Positions 1 to 11,073 of a stretch of 64,000 nt of DNA are shown here, one piece after another. The translations under genes and the position numbers were made by a program. The notes under the pieces were generated by a model. It was not told the origin of the DNA. It made no database searches and saw nothing but the letters and a program-made list of their open reading frames with translations. Positions within the stretch are counted from its first letter, which is position 1, and every line of letters starts with the position of its first letter. Source of the DNA: Petunia secreta (taxonomy: Eukaryota > Streptophyta > Magnoliopsida > Solanales > Solanaceae); NCBI GenBank assembly GCA_029990175.1, contig JARKIP010000049.1:8782001-8846000 (forward strand), written 5' to 3'.

Positions 1-2681
1 TCTTCTTTTCACTATGGCAACTCAAGATGATGAGAATACACTAGGTTCAGCTTCTAATGCTATTTCCGTAGAGGGTGAACATGATGAAGTTGTTGAACCG
101 GATCCCAAAAAAAGGAAATATTCTAAAGTATGGAGGCATTTTAATCCGATTAAGGTTAATGGTGTTCCGTATAGTCAATGCAAATATTGTCCTAGTCGAT
201 ATAAGAATACTAAAAATTGTGGGACAATGTCTATGTGGGATCATAAAGATAGGTGTCCAAATAATCCAAAGGATTTAGAAAGTGAGGGTGATACGAGGGT
301 TGATGGAAGGAGGCAACACTATTTTGATCAAGATGTTTCACGCAAACAACTTGCTCATGCCATTATTTTACATGAGTATCCACTCTCTATAGTTGATCAT
401 GTGGGGTTCCGAAACTTTGTTGCAAGTCTTCAACCAATGTTTAAGATGATTTCTAGAAACACAATAAAGAATGATATAGTAAAAATATTTGACAATTTGA
501 AATCAAAAATTTCTAAGTTGTTGGAGAAAGTGACAAGTAGAATAGCAATTACAACCGATATGTGGACATCGAGTAGTAACAAAAAAAGGATTCATGGCTA
601 TAACCGGTCATTTTATTGATGATTCATGGAGGCTTCAAAGTCATATATTGCGCTTTGTCTATGTTCCCGCTCCACATGATAAAGAAACTTTATGTAGTAC
701 TTTGGTAGATTGCTTATTTGAGTGGAATCTTGAACGAAGAATATCAACCATTACCGTTGATAATGCTAGTACAAACAATGCAATGATGAGAACCTTATTG
801 GATGAGAAACTTAATAAAAGAGATTTGTTGTTGATCGGTCGGGTCTTCCATGTACGTTGTGCGGCGCATATTTTGAATTTGATTGTTCAAGAAGGGTTAA
901 AGAAGATAGAAATTGGTATTGTCAAAGTGCGTGAGAGTGTATTGTATTGGATTTGGTCACAAGGTCGAGTTGAGAGGTCTGAAGAAGCTGCACGTGTGCT
1001 ACGCACTCCTTGTAGCAAGAAGTTGTCATATGATCCTCCTACTCGTAGTAGACTTCACCCTACTACTTTGGAAGCTTTGATGTGTGCTCGCACGTCGTTA
1101 TGGAATGAAATAAATGGTAAGTAATTTCTCATTACTATTTGAAAAGTTTTTAACTCTTTAATACTATCCCGATATATTGAGTTTTATATTTTATTTGTAG
1201 GTTTTACTTCAACCATCGACAACGTTCCATGTCCAACCTTGCTTGAAGAAGAGGAAGAGCCAGAGTGTGTCCCTTTTCCTCTTGTAAGTAGTTATGGTGG
1301 AATTATGTTAGTTTTCCTTGTAGTATAGTAGTATATACATTTAAAGTTGGAAACCTTTTAGTTTCTTCTACTATTTTGGTGAAAAGTGATGTGGTTGAAA
1401 ACTATGACACTCATTTGGTTTGATTTTCCACAAAATATTTGACATGGCTTTCCATGAAAAGAAAGCTCAGATTTTTATGATATTGATCCAGAAGAAGAAG
1501 AAAACCAGAATGTTTTAAATATGTTTTTGAGTATGTGGAGGATTCAGACAAGAATGATGATTGGCATTTTGAACTTTGTTTCCAGAAAGAGAACTTTTTT
1601 GAATTTTGATAGCCAGCATCTTTTGCCTTATGTTAGTGCAAAACTGATTAACTAGTAGTAATACGTTAGTGCTCGAGTCTTTTTCCTTATGTTATATAAG
1701 GGGCTGATATATAGTATTATCTCGTTTCTAGCGTACACAATGTGTAGTATCCAGTTTCAACTAGTTTAGGTTGGCATAAGGACCTACTATTTTCTACGAT
1801 TGCAGCTAGTAAATATATAAACCATGTACCATAGTACTCATTATCGTAAAACTTGTATTGCATTTGTTAAGTTCCTAGCTTAAATTTTGGAATGATAGTG
1901 TTTTCTTCCTTTTTTTGGAGTTGGAGTTATGGGGTGGTATGGATAATTTTGTTGAAGCAAAAGTTATGTTATGAGTGTGTTGTGTTGTTAAATTGATAGA
2001 TAACATGTCGTGGAAAGAATCAATTAGTACAATAGTTTACCATGGATTGCAGAAATAAGGATTGTTTAGGTAAAGATTAGTGAGATTTAAACTTTTGCAA
2101 AACCGTTTGAATTGTGATTTGTTTGATATTGAACTATGCCTTTAACAAGTAATTGTGAAGAACTACTTTGGTGTGACAATGAAGAGTATATACTTTCCTA
2201 AAAGGTTCTGTTCTCGATTCTTTTGCTGATTTTTTTCTTTTGTTAATCCTTTTGGACAAGATTAATTGATACTCTACCCTACATATAGAATCACAATTCA
2301 CAACACAACAATGGTTGTTAATAATTCAGCGTAACGATTTTTCTTCTTCACTTATTACAGTTGTTCAATAAACGTAGGATCAACATGTATTGTTGGACTT
2401 GAAACCTGTAATTTTAAGAAATGGAGAATTAAACTAAGCATTTTAAGTATAAAGGAGGCACAAGATACATTGACGTGTATAAATGGATTAAGGAAAACTA
2501 ATTAAAGCAAAAAATGGCAAAAAAAAAAAAATACAAAAACATAATTGGACAGAAAACTAAATGGGGCGGGTCAAACGGGGCAGGGCGTGGCGGGTAAGAA
2601 ATTGAACAGAAAATCAAATGGGGCGGGGCAAAATTTGAGCAGGGGAAAGGCTTAACCCGCCCCGCCCCATTGCCACCTCTA
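1..2681 (+). mobile_element. hAT-superfamily DNA transposon, right-hand part (5' end outside window)
   Basis: A BED-finger transposase remnant begins at the window edge. The right end is recognisable at 2669-2681, where the strand ends in TTGCCACCTCTA, the complement of the TAGAGGTGGCAA type of hAT terminus. The inner side of this end (about 2563-2670) is packed with GGGGCGGG and CCCCGCCC motifs in both orientations, as in the subterminal repeats of hAT elements. The next 8 bases (2682-2689, ATTATCTC) should be the target duplication, but its partner lies upstream of the window. Between the transposase remnant and the subterminal repeats (about 1330-2560) I see only AT-rich non-coding DNA. 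Confidence 0.75.
14..1327 (+). pseudogene. hAT transposase (BED zinc finger), frameshifted and internally deleted
   Basis: The first 200 codons encode a BED zinc finger (about residues 35-82; CKYC and the H...C pair visible) and the start of the RNase H-like fold (TDMWTS). A one-base slip in the A7 run at 581-587 moves the frame; the expected continuation (residues reading GFMAITGHFIDDSW) resumes in another frame at about 582-596. That frame runs through the conserved HVRCAAHILNL block to SKKLSYD, where the usual TRWNST motif should follow. It jumps instead at about 1040-1060 to residues typical of the extreme C-terminal dimerisation region (LHPTTLEALMCARTSLWNEING). The catalytic middle is therefore missing. 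An intron is likely at 1117-1200 (GTAAGT...TTGTAG), followed by an acidic tail exon (PCPTLLEEEEEPECVPFPL). The family is clear and the protein is not functional. Confidence 0.85.
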
Positions 2682-2689
2682 ATTATCTC

Positions 2690-4086
2690 TGGTCTTGCCC
2701 TCTAAGCACCTCTGATCGCTGTTTTCCTAGTAACCAACACATACAAACTGGTATTGTTCTCCACGTGATCTTCAGACTCTTCCTAGTTCTACATCCAATC
2801 CAGCACCAAAATAGTTCCTTAAACTGTCTGTAGAATCACCTTTCTGACATAAAAGATGCTTCAACACAGTTAGACATAAAAGTCTTGCCACAAGGCAATA
2901 TATATAGAAGAGAAATCGATGGTCAGCTTTGTCAAAAACTCACTATTCTTTGACTCATTCAGTGCAATCAACATAATCTGTCTGCTTTTATTTCACTGCA
3001 TTTTGGTTGATTGCTCGATCTCTAGATTGATCTTGTCTTGAACAGGTCTTAATCTGGTGATTATAAGTTGAAAGTATGTAGTAGTAGGTTTTCAAACGGC
3101 GTTCTTAAGCCAGCGCATGCAAATTGCCCCCGGTAAAATTCAGATGCTAAGAAGATAGTTGTTGTTTAAGACTGTTTAAGCGTTTTAAGATAACGTGTAT
3201 CCAACGAAATAAGAAAAATTATAGTTAATAAATATAGATGAGGAGAAAGAATTAATATGTATTATAGCAATTGACATCAAGATATATTCAACAATGATTT
3301 AAGTGTAAGATATTCTTAGGTGGGTATCTCATTCCTAATAAATTTTACTAAATTACAATTTTAATTTTATTCAATATAGATTGAACTAAACGAAGATTAA
3401 AAAAATGAATAATAATTATTTTAGTATTATAATTTCACCACATGTTAAGCATATTTATAAGGTAGGGGTTTAGGCATTGACTCCTATCATATGTGAGATA
3501 ATATTGGGTATGTCGTTGTTGTAAATAGAGTATAAAAAGAGAAGTGCGACAGGAACCTTGCATCTAAATATATAATCAGTTTGTCGTTCAATCTACTTAA
3601 TATGCATATTGTACCACCAAAAAGGAATATCGACTGGGACTAATACCAAAACAAAAAAAAAAAAATTGTTGCACTTTTAGAAAATGAGAACAAACTTCAA
3701 ATCTATACAAAAACATTTTAACAAAAAAATATTTTTATCATCTTGTGTCTAAACGATGGAATGTTGTGTCTAACCTGTAAGGTCCCTTTAAATGATAGAA
3801 TAAAAAATTAAGTCTAGCTCCTTAATTAGTACTTCATTTTGCCTCTATTAAGTCTAGCCTCTATTATCATGGAGTATAATGCAGTTGCGAGGGAGGATGT
3901 TCCTTTCCTTTCAATATATCTATTGACCAATATGGAATCGCATTCAAGAATGATTCTAGTATAACCACTGATTTTGCACCGTTGCTGACGTCTCTACAAA
4001 TTCATTGCCAAGACCTCATACAAAAGCCATCAACAAATTACCACAATGGTCTTTAACAACACCACCGGCTCCAGTCATCTCATCCT
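2690..4086. other. AT-rich intergenic DNA, no gene seen
   Basis: No supported coding exon, RNA gene or bounded repeat. Short homopolymer A and T runs only. Confidence 0.6.
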
Positions 4087-4087
4087 T

Positions 4088-4502
4088 TTGTAACAACAAT
4101 ATACCCAGTTATATCCCATCAAGGTGGGATCTAGGAGGGTGAGATGTACACAGACTTTACCTCCACCAAGGTGGCGAGGCTGTTTTCGATAGACACTCAT
4201 CTAAATAATGTCAATGAGAAACATATTTGAGAGAAGCAAGATGACAATATCAAAATAAATGAAATAAAATACTGCTAGGAAGCACTCAAACATGTTCAAG
4301 ATAAACAGAAAACACCAATAAAAAATTAAATGCAGAGTAAGCTGAAAGCATAATATACTGAAAATCGCTCAATTACTATCTATCCCTCTACCCTAATCCT
4401 CGGCCTCCACTCTTTCCTATCTAGGGTCATGTCCTAAGTAATTCGGAGATGGACCATGTCCTGCCTTATCACCTCACCCCAATTTTTCTTTGGTCTACCT
4501 CT
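4088..4502 (-). mobile_element. RTE-type LINE 3' end with SINE-like tail (5'-truncated)
   Basis: On the minus strand 4502-4380 translates to the extreme C-terminus typical of plant RTE-clade LINE ORFs: RGRPKKNWGEVIRQDM, then an in-frame stop, then DMTLDRKEWRPRIRVEG and a stop. The single internal stop makes it dead. About 180 bp further along the same strand (4200-4088) lies a segment resembling the 3' domain of Solanaceae and Au-type SINEs, ending close to TGGGTATATTGTTGTTA. Shared 3' tails between RTE LINEs and SINEs are known, so this may be one LINE 3' UTR or a separate SINE nearby. Upstream LINE coding sequence is absent. Confidence 0.6.
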
Positions 4503-4510
4503 TCATTGAA

Positions 4511-5549
4511 GAAATAATTACTTTTAACCTACCTAATTCAAGGCATACCGATGGACGCTTGTGGCCAATTAGTAAGATAAAAGATAAGAACATGAAAAAA
4601 ACCATGTCCTCTAGAATAATTCAAATAGAGATTGAAGATGAGGGTGTGTTTTGAATTACCTACTTCAAGGACTGATGTTATATATGTTGTGCAGCCTTCG
4701 AGTAACTTCTACAAACACAATCGTCAAAATTAAAAAGCAAGACAAAATTATATTATGCGATAACAAAGAAATTCAACAGTCAAAAGTTAGCAAAACTTAC
4801 AAAACTATGGGTTGAATAATTGGTTTTAGCAGGCATACAAAGTACAAAGTATGCTTGAGTTAGAAGAGGAAGAAGAAAGCACGTGAACAATTTATACAAA
4901 ATAATTAAATGTAAAGCATTCTCATTTGAATTTCAAAGAGGATTTCCAAAATTGCAAGTATCAATTTTGGAATAAACCATTTATTGATCTCAAAGTCAGG
5001 TTTACTACTTCGGCCGTGACAATAAAATATCGTACCGAGCGTGATCCCACAAGTAAAATTCACGAAGAATTGAGTGTACGCAGAGCTTACCCCTACCTAG
5101 TATATCTTCTTTATATTCTTACCGCGTCCACGATTAAGTTAAATCATGGACAGTCTTCTCCTTCAAATATTTAACTTTACCATATTTCAAATTTGAATAA
5201 ATAGGTCTTTAAAAAAAAAAGAATTAGCTGAAATTGTACACTATAGTTATTTTTTAACTGTAATTTGCGATTTAAGAAGCTTATACCAAAAGCATTAAGT
5301 AATACACCTACTTGAATTTAGAAGCAAAAATGCTTTTGAGAACGCTAAAGATTTGAAAACTCTAAAACCTTAATTTCTATATAAACAGAAATAAGACAAC
5401 AATTATTTCTATTGAAGCAATGAACAAATTTATCCAATAAATGTTTCTCTCAAGTCCCAAACCTCATGAGATATCTTACCAAATGTCAATATTTTATTTA
5501 AACAATTATATTTCATGCGTGGATGATTAACCTAGAAATACCATAGTGT
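4511..5549. other. AT-rich intergenic DNA
   Basis: No supported gene. The 82-codon open frame at 4926-5174 has no recognisable domain and no splice or promoter context. Confidence 0.5.
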
Positions 5550-5551
5550 AT

Positions 5552-6360
5552 CTCCTAAAATAATGTCTAAAGTCCGAAAGATCAAACAATAATGTTTTAC
5601 AGACAATTCATAAATTCAGTCACGAGAAAATAAATATTTAGCATCATACAGAAGCAACTGGCACAATTAAATTAACATACCTAGCAATCACGCGACAAAA
5701 TTACTCTCAATATACAAAAATTATCAAAAATTCATATATAAAAGCATTAGTATTACATATCTAAATTAATGAAAATAAAATATCATACCTAGTCATTAGT
5801 ATTACATATCTAAAGTAATAAAAATAAAATATCATGCCTAGTTAATCTCTAAGAAGTTATTCTTGAGAAGTATAAACGATAAGAGATTAGAATTAGCTGG
5901 TAATAGTTAAGCAACCAAATTTTTTAGAGATTATTGATCAAACTAAATGCAAGAATATGTGAAAATTAGATCATGAAAAAGAAATACTATCAAGTGTATC
6001 TCTTAGAATAATATCGAAAATCCGAAAAATCAAACAATAATGTTCTAGAGACAAAGAAAATAAATATTTAGCATCATACAGAAGCAATTAATGGCACAAT
6101 TAAATTAACATACCTCGCAATCACGCGACAAAATTACTCTCCATATACAAAAGTTATCAAAACTTCGTATATAAAAGCATTAGTGTTACATATCTAAAGT
6201 AATAAAAATAAAATATCATGCCTAGTTAATCTCTAGGAAGTTATTCTTGAGAAATATAAATGATAAGAGATTAGAATTAGCTGGTAATTAGTCGAGCAAT
6301 CAAAAATTTCAGAGATTATTGATCAAACTAAATGCAAGAATATGTGAAAATTCGATCGTG
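5552..6360. repeat. Diverged direct tandem duplication, about 0.4 kb per unit
   Basis: The stretch about 5552-5990 recurs in the same order at about 6002-6360. Both contain, for example, TTAGCATCATACAGAAGCAA, then TCACGCGACAAAATTACTCT, then a block on AGAGATTAGAATTAGCTGG, and end in GCAAGAATATGTGAAAATT. Units differ by small indels and substitutions, so the duplication is old. The first unit carries a further internal repeat of ATTAGTATTACATATCTAAA (about 5748 and 5797). No coding potential seen. Confidence 0.75.
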
Positions 6361-8056
6361 AAAATTAGATCGTGAAAAAAAAAAACTATCAAAATTTTGA
6401 ATTCTAATGAGATGCTAGGTATGAAGGGAAAAAGATAAGAAACATGAAGAAAGTTGTGACGCATTACCTTGTTAAACCTGCTATTTGAAGAAAGTTATGT
6501 ATAATGCAGTGTCACGTCCTCATCAAATTTATGCGGTTAATTTGGTATAACCTGAAATATATAGGAAGATATATAAAACCTAAGTGAATTCAGAAAAAAT
6601 TCACCAACATAATTTTGCAATAAAAAAAAATCAAGAACAATGAAGAATACTACTTATGTATAAAAATTATTTCCCTCCTAGTAGAAACTGATTAAAGATT
6701 GTGATAGCTGATAGGGCGCATGTATTTATATATGTTGTAGAATCACACATAAATAAAAGACTCCTATTGTGATTTATGATTACAATCCTGCTAGGAAATA
6801 TTATTTATCATCAAAAGTGAAGTTTGGTGCCCGTAGGACACCTGAGTTGACATTGAAACTCCAAGCACGTTATTATAAAACTCCTAGTCGTGTAATATTT
6901 CACTAAGGCCTTCGTGCTTTTATAATAATAATAATAATAGTAGATAGATTGTTGTGGAAGATTACGGTGGTTTTAAGAATGCAGGTTCATGAAAGTCCAT
7001 TCACTAATATATCCAATGACGTAGAATCTTGAGATGTTAAGCTTAATCTTGTTTAAATCTGGAAAAAGGAGGAAGAAAAAAAAACCCTTATTGGAAGATC
7101 AGTGTAAAGTAATTGAGCTCTTTTTGTTGATCAGTGTAAAGTATTTGAGGTCAAAGAAAGTGATCTACTGTTCAATTTGGATGAACAACGAAGGTATAAC
7201 TGAAGAAAGTATTTGTGGATTAATATGCTGCTGTACAAGAAAAGTAGCCGAAGCAAACATGTTTTGTCAAAAACTTTCCAGTTACAACCATCGGTTTTGC
7301 TTTAGCCATCGTTCTCCGTCAACACTCACCATTGTTGCCACCGCCTCCTCCTACTTTAGCCAGTATTCTTTTTAGATAATATTATAAATAGGGCTCTTTA
7401 TAATCCAATTTTAAAGCTGAAAATTACCACAAAAAAGATGATTTTGAAATAGAAAATTTCAGTTGCAAAAATACCCAAGAAATTTTTTGAAGATTCATCC
7501 GTTCAAGAAAAAAGAGAAAAAATTTGGCTTGCTATTATCCACGTATGATGGTTGGAGAGAAAAAATATTGGGGGTTTGTTTTTGAAAAGAACAATAGCGT
7601 GACTTTGAGCCAAAGAAAAAGGCGTGTAAATTTTGATTCTGAATTAGATACAGACTTTGTTATAGATCCATTAAGAGGTTTTAAGTAGTGAGAAAACAAA
7701 TGCACTTAATGGTAGTTATCTAAACCATTTAGATTTAGACCTCCATTAAGTGCAAACAAATGAGACCTTAGTCCCTTATGATTAACAGAACTAAGTTAAA
7801 TCCAAGTTGGGACTTGTCCACCTGTGGAAGTTAACCTTTTTTTTCCTTTTGAATTGAGCTTTAACTTCTTGTTTTGGTAAATTGAAATAATTACCAAATG
7901 ATATCGCCATGAGAATACAGGAAGCAATAACCTATCAAATAATAAGGGATATCATTGTTCACAAAAGTTACCTATCCAAGCACCAAAGTTCAATAACTAC
8001 ATAGACGCATTCAGCGAGCTAGTTAAGAAAAATTGATGTCATGAATAGATTAGGAT
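6361..8056. other. Intergenic DNA left of the gypsy array
   Basis: AT-rich, with a TAA microsatellite at about 6923-6945. The 113-codon frame at 7034-7375 is lysine-rich at the start, has no recognisable domain and is not called. Confidence 0.5.
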
Positions 8057-8061
8057 GATAT
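8057..8061. repeat. Left target-site duplication GATAT of the gypsy array
   Basis: Five bases identical to 26970-26974 just beyond the right-hand LTR; the only pair of target duplications in the array. Confidence 0.85.
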
Positions 8062-10865
8062 TGTAACGACCCTCAAATAGTCATTACGGGATCCGGGACC
8101 TCGATTTGCGTGTCGACAGTCCCAAAAGCTCCGTTAGGTCATTTATGACCCGTCTGTGAAATCTGAGTCGAAACGGAGTCCGTTTGATAGGTTTTCGAGA
8201 AAAGGATCCGTTTATGAAATTCCGGAAAGGAATTTGGGGTTTCGATAGGTCGTTTTGAGTAAACGAACCCCGATGGAAAATCCGAGCGCACCGTTAGGTC
8301 GGTCTCGTCATTTATGATATGTAGCAACCTTCAAAATTGAAAACAGACCTCGTTTCATAGGACTTTTGATAAAGTCCCCGTTTCGGAAGTTTAAAAGAGT
8401 TAAAAGAGGTTTCCGAGCTCGATTTGAGCAAATGAGCTCCGATGAGAGATCCGAAAGTTCCGTTAGGTTCGTATAGTCATTTGTGACTTGTAGCAACTTT
8501 CGGAATTGGATTCCGAGGTCGTTTGGTTAAATTTCGCTATTTTGGCGAAAGTCGAAAATTGAACCTTTGCCGTGGGACCCACTTTTTGAGTTCTGGAGGT
8601 CCGAATTGAGTTCCGTCTTAACGAGCATATCACCCAAGTATTTTATGGCTTGTGTGCAAAATTTGGGATCATTCCGAGCTTCGTAGGGTCCCGTTTTGCC
8701 CCTAAAACAGTAGAAAATCTGGTGCGACTTTTCTGTTCTGTTTTGGCGCAAACAGCCGGATAAAAGCTGATTTTTCGGCCAATCCGTAAGGAATTAGGAA
8801 AAACTAAAAACATGAAAGTTGTAGCCCTTTGCGTTGTAGTTCTAATGGCACCGGTTTTAGGTCATTTGGACATTCCTATCAAAAGTTATGATTTTTTCAA
8901 AAGAAGCTATCACAGAGGCAAAAAAAACTGCTATAAAAAGGCCATTTCGGTTCATAACTTATAAAAATCATTTGGTGTGCTCTTGAGGCAATTTTTGGGT
9001 ATTTCCTGAAGACCCAATCATACTTACACTTAAGGTAAGCCCTTTCAATCCATCTTTATGTTGATTAACACAAGAATCAAAGGGTTGATTCTTGGAAATG
9101 GGTTAGAACCCTAGATTCTTAAGAATTGGGGAAAGACATCGAGCAAGGCTCGCATGTGGAATCTAAGTGTACTTTTGGACTCACGGGAGCGTGGGGAGTC
9201 CGGAAAAGTACATTTTGTAAATTTAGGGCTCGGCCCTACCCGGGGGCATTTTGGTAATTTTTACCCTAGGATGCCTATAGGCTTAAATAGCTATAATTGA
9301 GCACTCATATGTGCTATATCTTGCCTTAATAGACCTAGTGGAGAGTCCTTCGCGGACAAGGCGAGCGGGAAAGGAGATTCTTCCCGGCATTTGAGCCCGA
9401 ATTTCGAGGTAAGTGAGACTTGACCTCTATTGTGCTTGTGGACTCTTCCTTCATGCTAGTATGCTTCATGTACGCATATATATACCTAACAATGGTTAGG
9501 ATTAATGATGTGAATTACTTGCTATTATTGTTTGTTATAAATAGCGAGATTGTGACTCGACCGAGGTATGTGCCGGTCTAAACGCTACGTCGAGGTAGCC
9601 TAAATTTATATCGTAGTAACGCTTGCTACGCCATGCTTAGATAGAAAGAACTTGGGACATGGCCGAGGATGTTGCCGGCATGTCATGATAAATGTCTTGC
9701 CGAGGATTTTGCCGGCTTTTGTATGATATTGGTACTTGATTTGTTCACGTGCCGGGTTGGGTAGTGCTGTCTATACGTAACCTTGGGTTGGACGACATGG
9801 GAGTAGGGATTGGACCCCCAAACTGTGGTCGAGTTAACCTTCGCCTTACGTTCAGCTAGCATAACCAACCTGGGTTACGGTGACTGTGAAATATTATCTT
9901 TATTAATATTTCTGTTATTAATTCTGTTATCGTTATTAATGTCGTGGATATTAATACTGTTAAAGGGACACTTGACAGGGGGTGTGGTGTCGCCTATACT
10001 ATGAGATGTGTCACACTTGACAGGGGGTGTGGTGTGGACACTTGATCTTTGAGATGTGACACACTTGACAGGAGGTGTGGTGTGGTCACTTGATTTATTG
10101 AGATACGACGCACTTGACAGGGGGTGTGGTGCGATCGTAGACAGATTTGAGATGAGCCAACGACTACGGGTCGTTGGTCTACTTATTCATGATTGTGATA
10201 GTGACTTCGGGTCACGGTATATGGATGATACTTAGTAGTGGTGTTGCTAGTCCATCGTAGGTCTAGGTTAGTCGGCACGGGAGTAGAGATTGGACCTCCA
10301 AACCGCCGCTGAGTTGACCTATGCCTTACGTTGGATGGGCATAATCCTTGAGACTTCTGGTTACTACTTGTGTGTATGGAATGTGTTACATCTATTTGTG
10401 ATTTCACTACTTTATTGTATGATTACTATAGTATGTTGTTGCTTATGATGCATGTAGCGACTTGTCCCGCAAGGGTACCTTAGCGGGCCTGTCGGTGATC
10501 TTACTGGGCTTCGGCTCATAACTTACTCTGCTACGTGCTCAGCAGCCCGGACGTTAGCGGTTCCCGAGGCTTCTGAGACTTTTGATTGAGGTAAGCCGAC
10601 CACACAGACCGTGGTGGCATACCGCCGGAGTCACTTAGAGATAGGACTCAGATTTCTTTGATGTATATTCATACTTTATTGAGTCACTCTTAGAATGCTC
10701 CAATTCTTTTGTGGATATATTCTTTTGGACTTCACCCTTTTATATTTATATATCCATTCATGATCTTTTCACATTATTGTTCTTTTCCGCATCTTGTTTC
10801 ATTGGTTCGCCTAGGCAAATGTTGTTTAGGTGCCATCACGAGCCCTTGGAAATTGGGTCGTGACA
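8062..10865 (+). repeat. Gypsy LTR 1 (5' LTR), 2804 bp
   Basis: TG...CA bounded. It is the most diverged of the three LTRs, with many private differences in its first kilobase. It lacks an 18-bp stretch present in LTR2 and LTR3 (junction at about 10528). It retains a 23-bp segment (about 9010-9033) that LTR2 has lost. The short minus- and plus-strand open frames inside it recur in the other LTRs and look like chance frames. Confidence 0.93.
9967..10136 (+). repeat. Four-copy short repeat inside gypsy LTR 1
   Basis: CACTTGACAGGGGGTGTGGTG occurs four times (third copy with one change) at about 40-60 bp spacing, separated by variable linkers containing GAGATGTG/GAGATACG. The same array is at about 17992-18161 in LTR2 and 26054-26223 in LTR3. 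Such arrays in LTRs often act as enhancer-type elements; here that is only a possibility. Confidence 0.85.
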
Positions 10866-10868
10866 GTT

Positions 10869-10880
10869 TGGTATCAGAGC
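10869..10880 (+). promoter_or_regulatory. Primer-binding site, initiator tRNA-Met type (copy 1)
   Basis: TGGTATCAGAGC, complementary to the 3' end of plant initiator tRNA-Met, lies 3 bases after the end of LTR1. It primes minus-strand DNA synthesis. Confidence 0.92.
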
Positions 10881-11073
10881 CCTAGGTTCTAATTCGAGTC
10901 CTAGGAGTCTTGGAGCAGTGTCTGAGTAGAGTCTTGCTTATGGGTATGTTGTCGACCATACTTATGAGCGAGAGGCTACAAGGGCATGTTAGGAAATGTT
11001 TTCCCTTCGTTTCATCTCTATTCGTGCTGAGTAGCTTATATAGGTGCTGACCCTTTTTCGTGTATTGTATCAG

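Noticed and set aside
7034..7375. 113-codon plus-strand frame
   Set aside because: No domain, lysine run, no splice or promoter support.
8139..8751. Minus-strand frames of 62-74 codons repeated in the gypsy LTRs
   Set aside because: Short, partly broken between the three LTRs, and no recognisable protein; they are kept only because the LTRs are near-identical.
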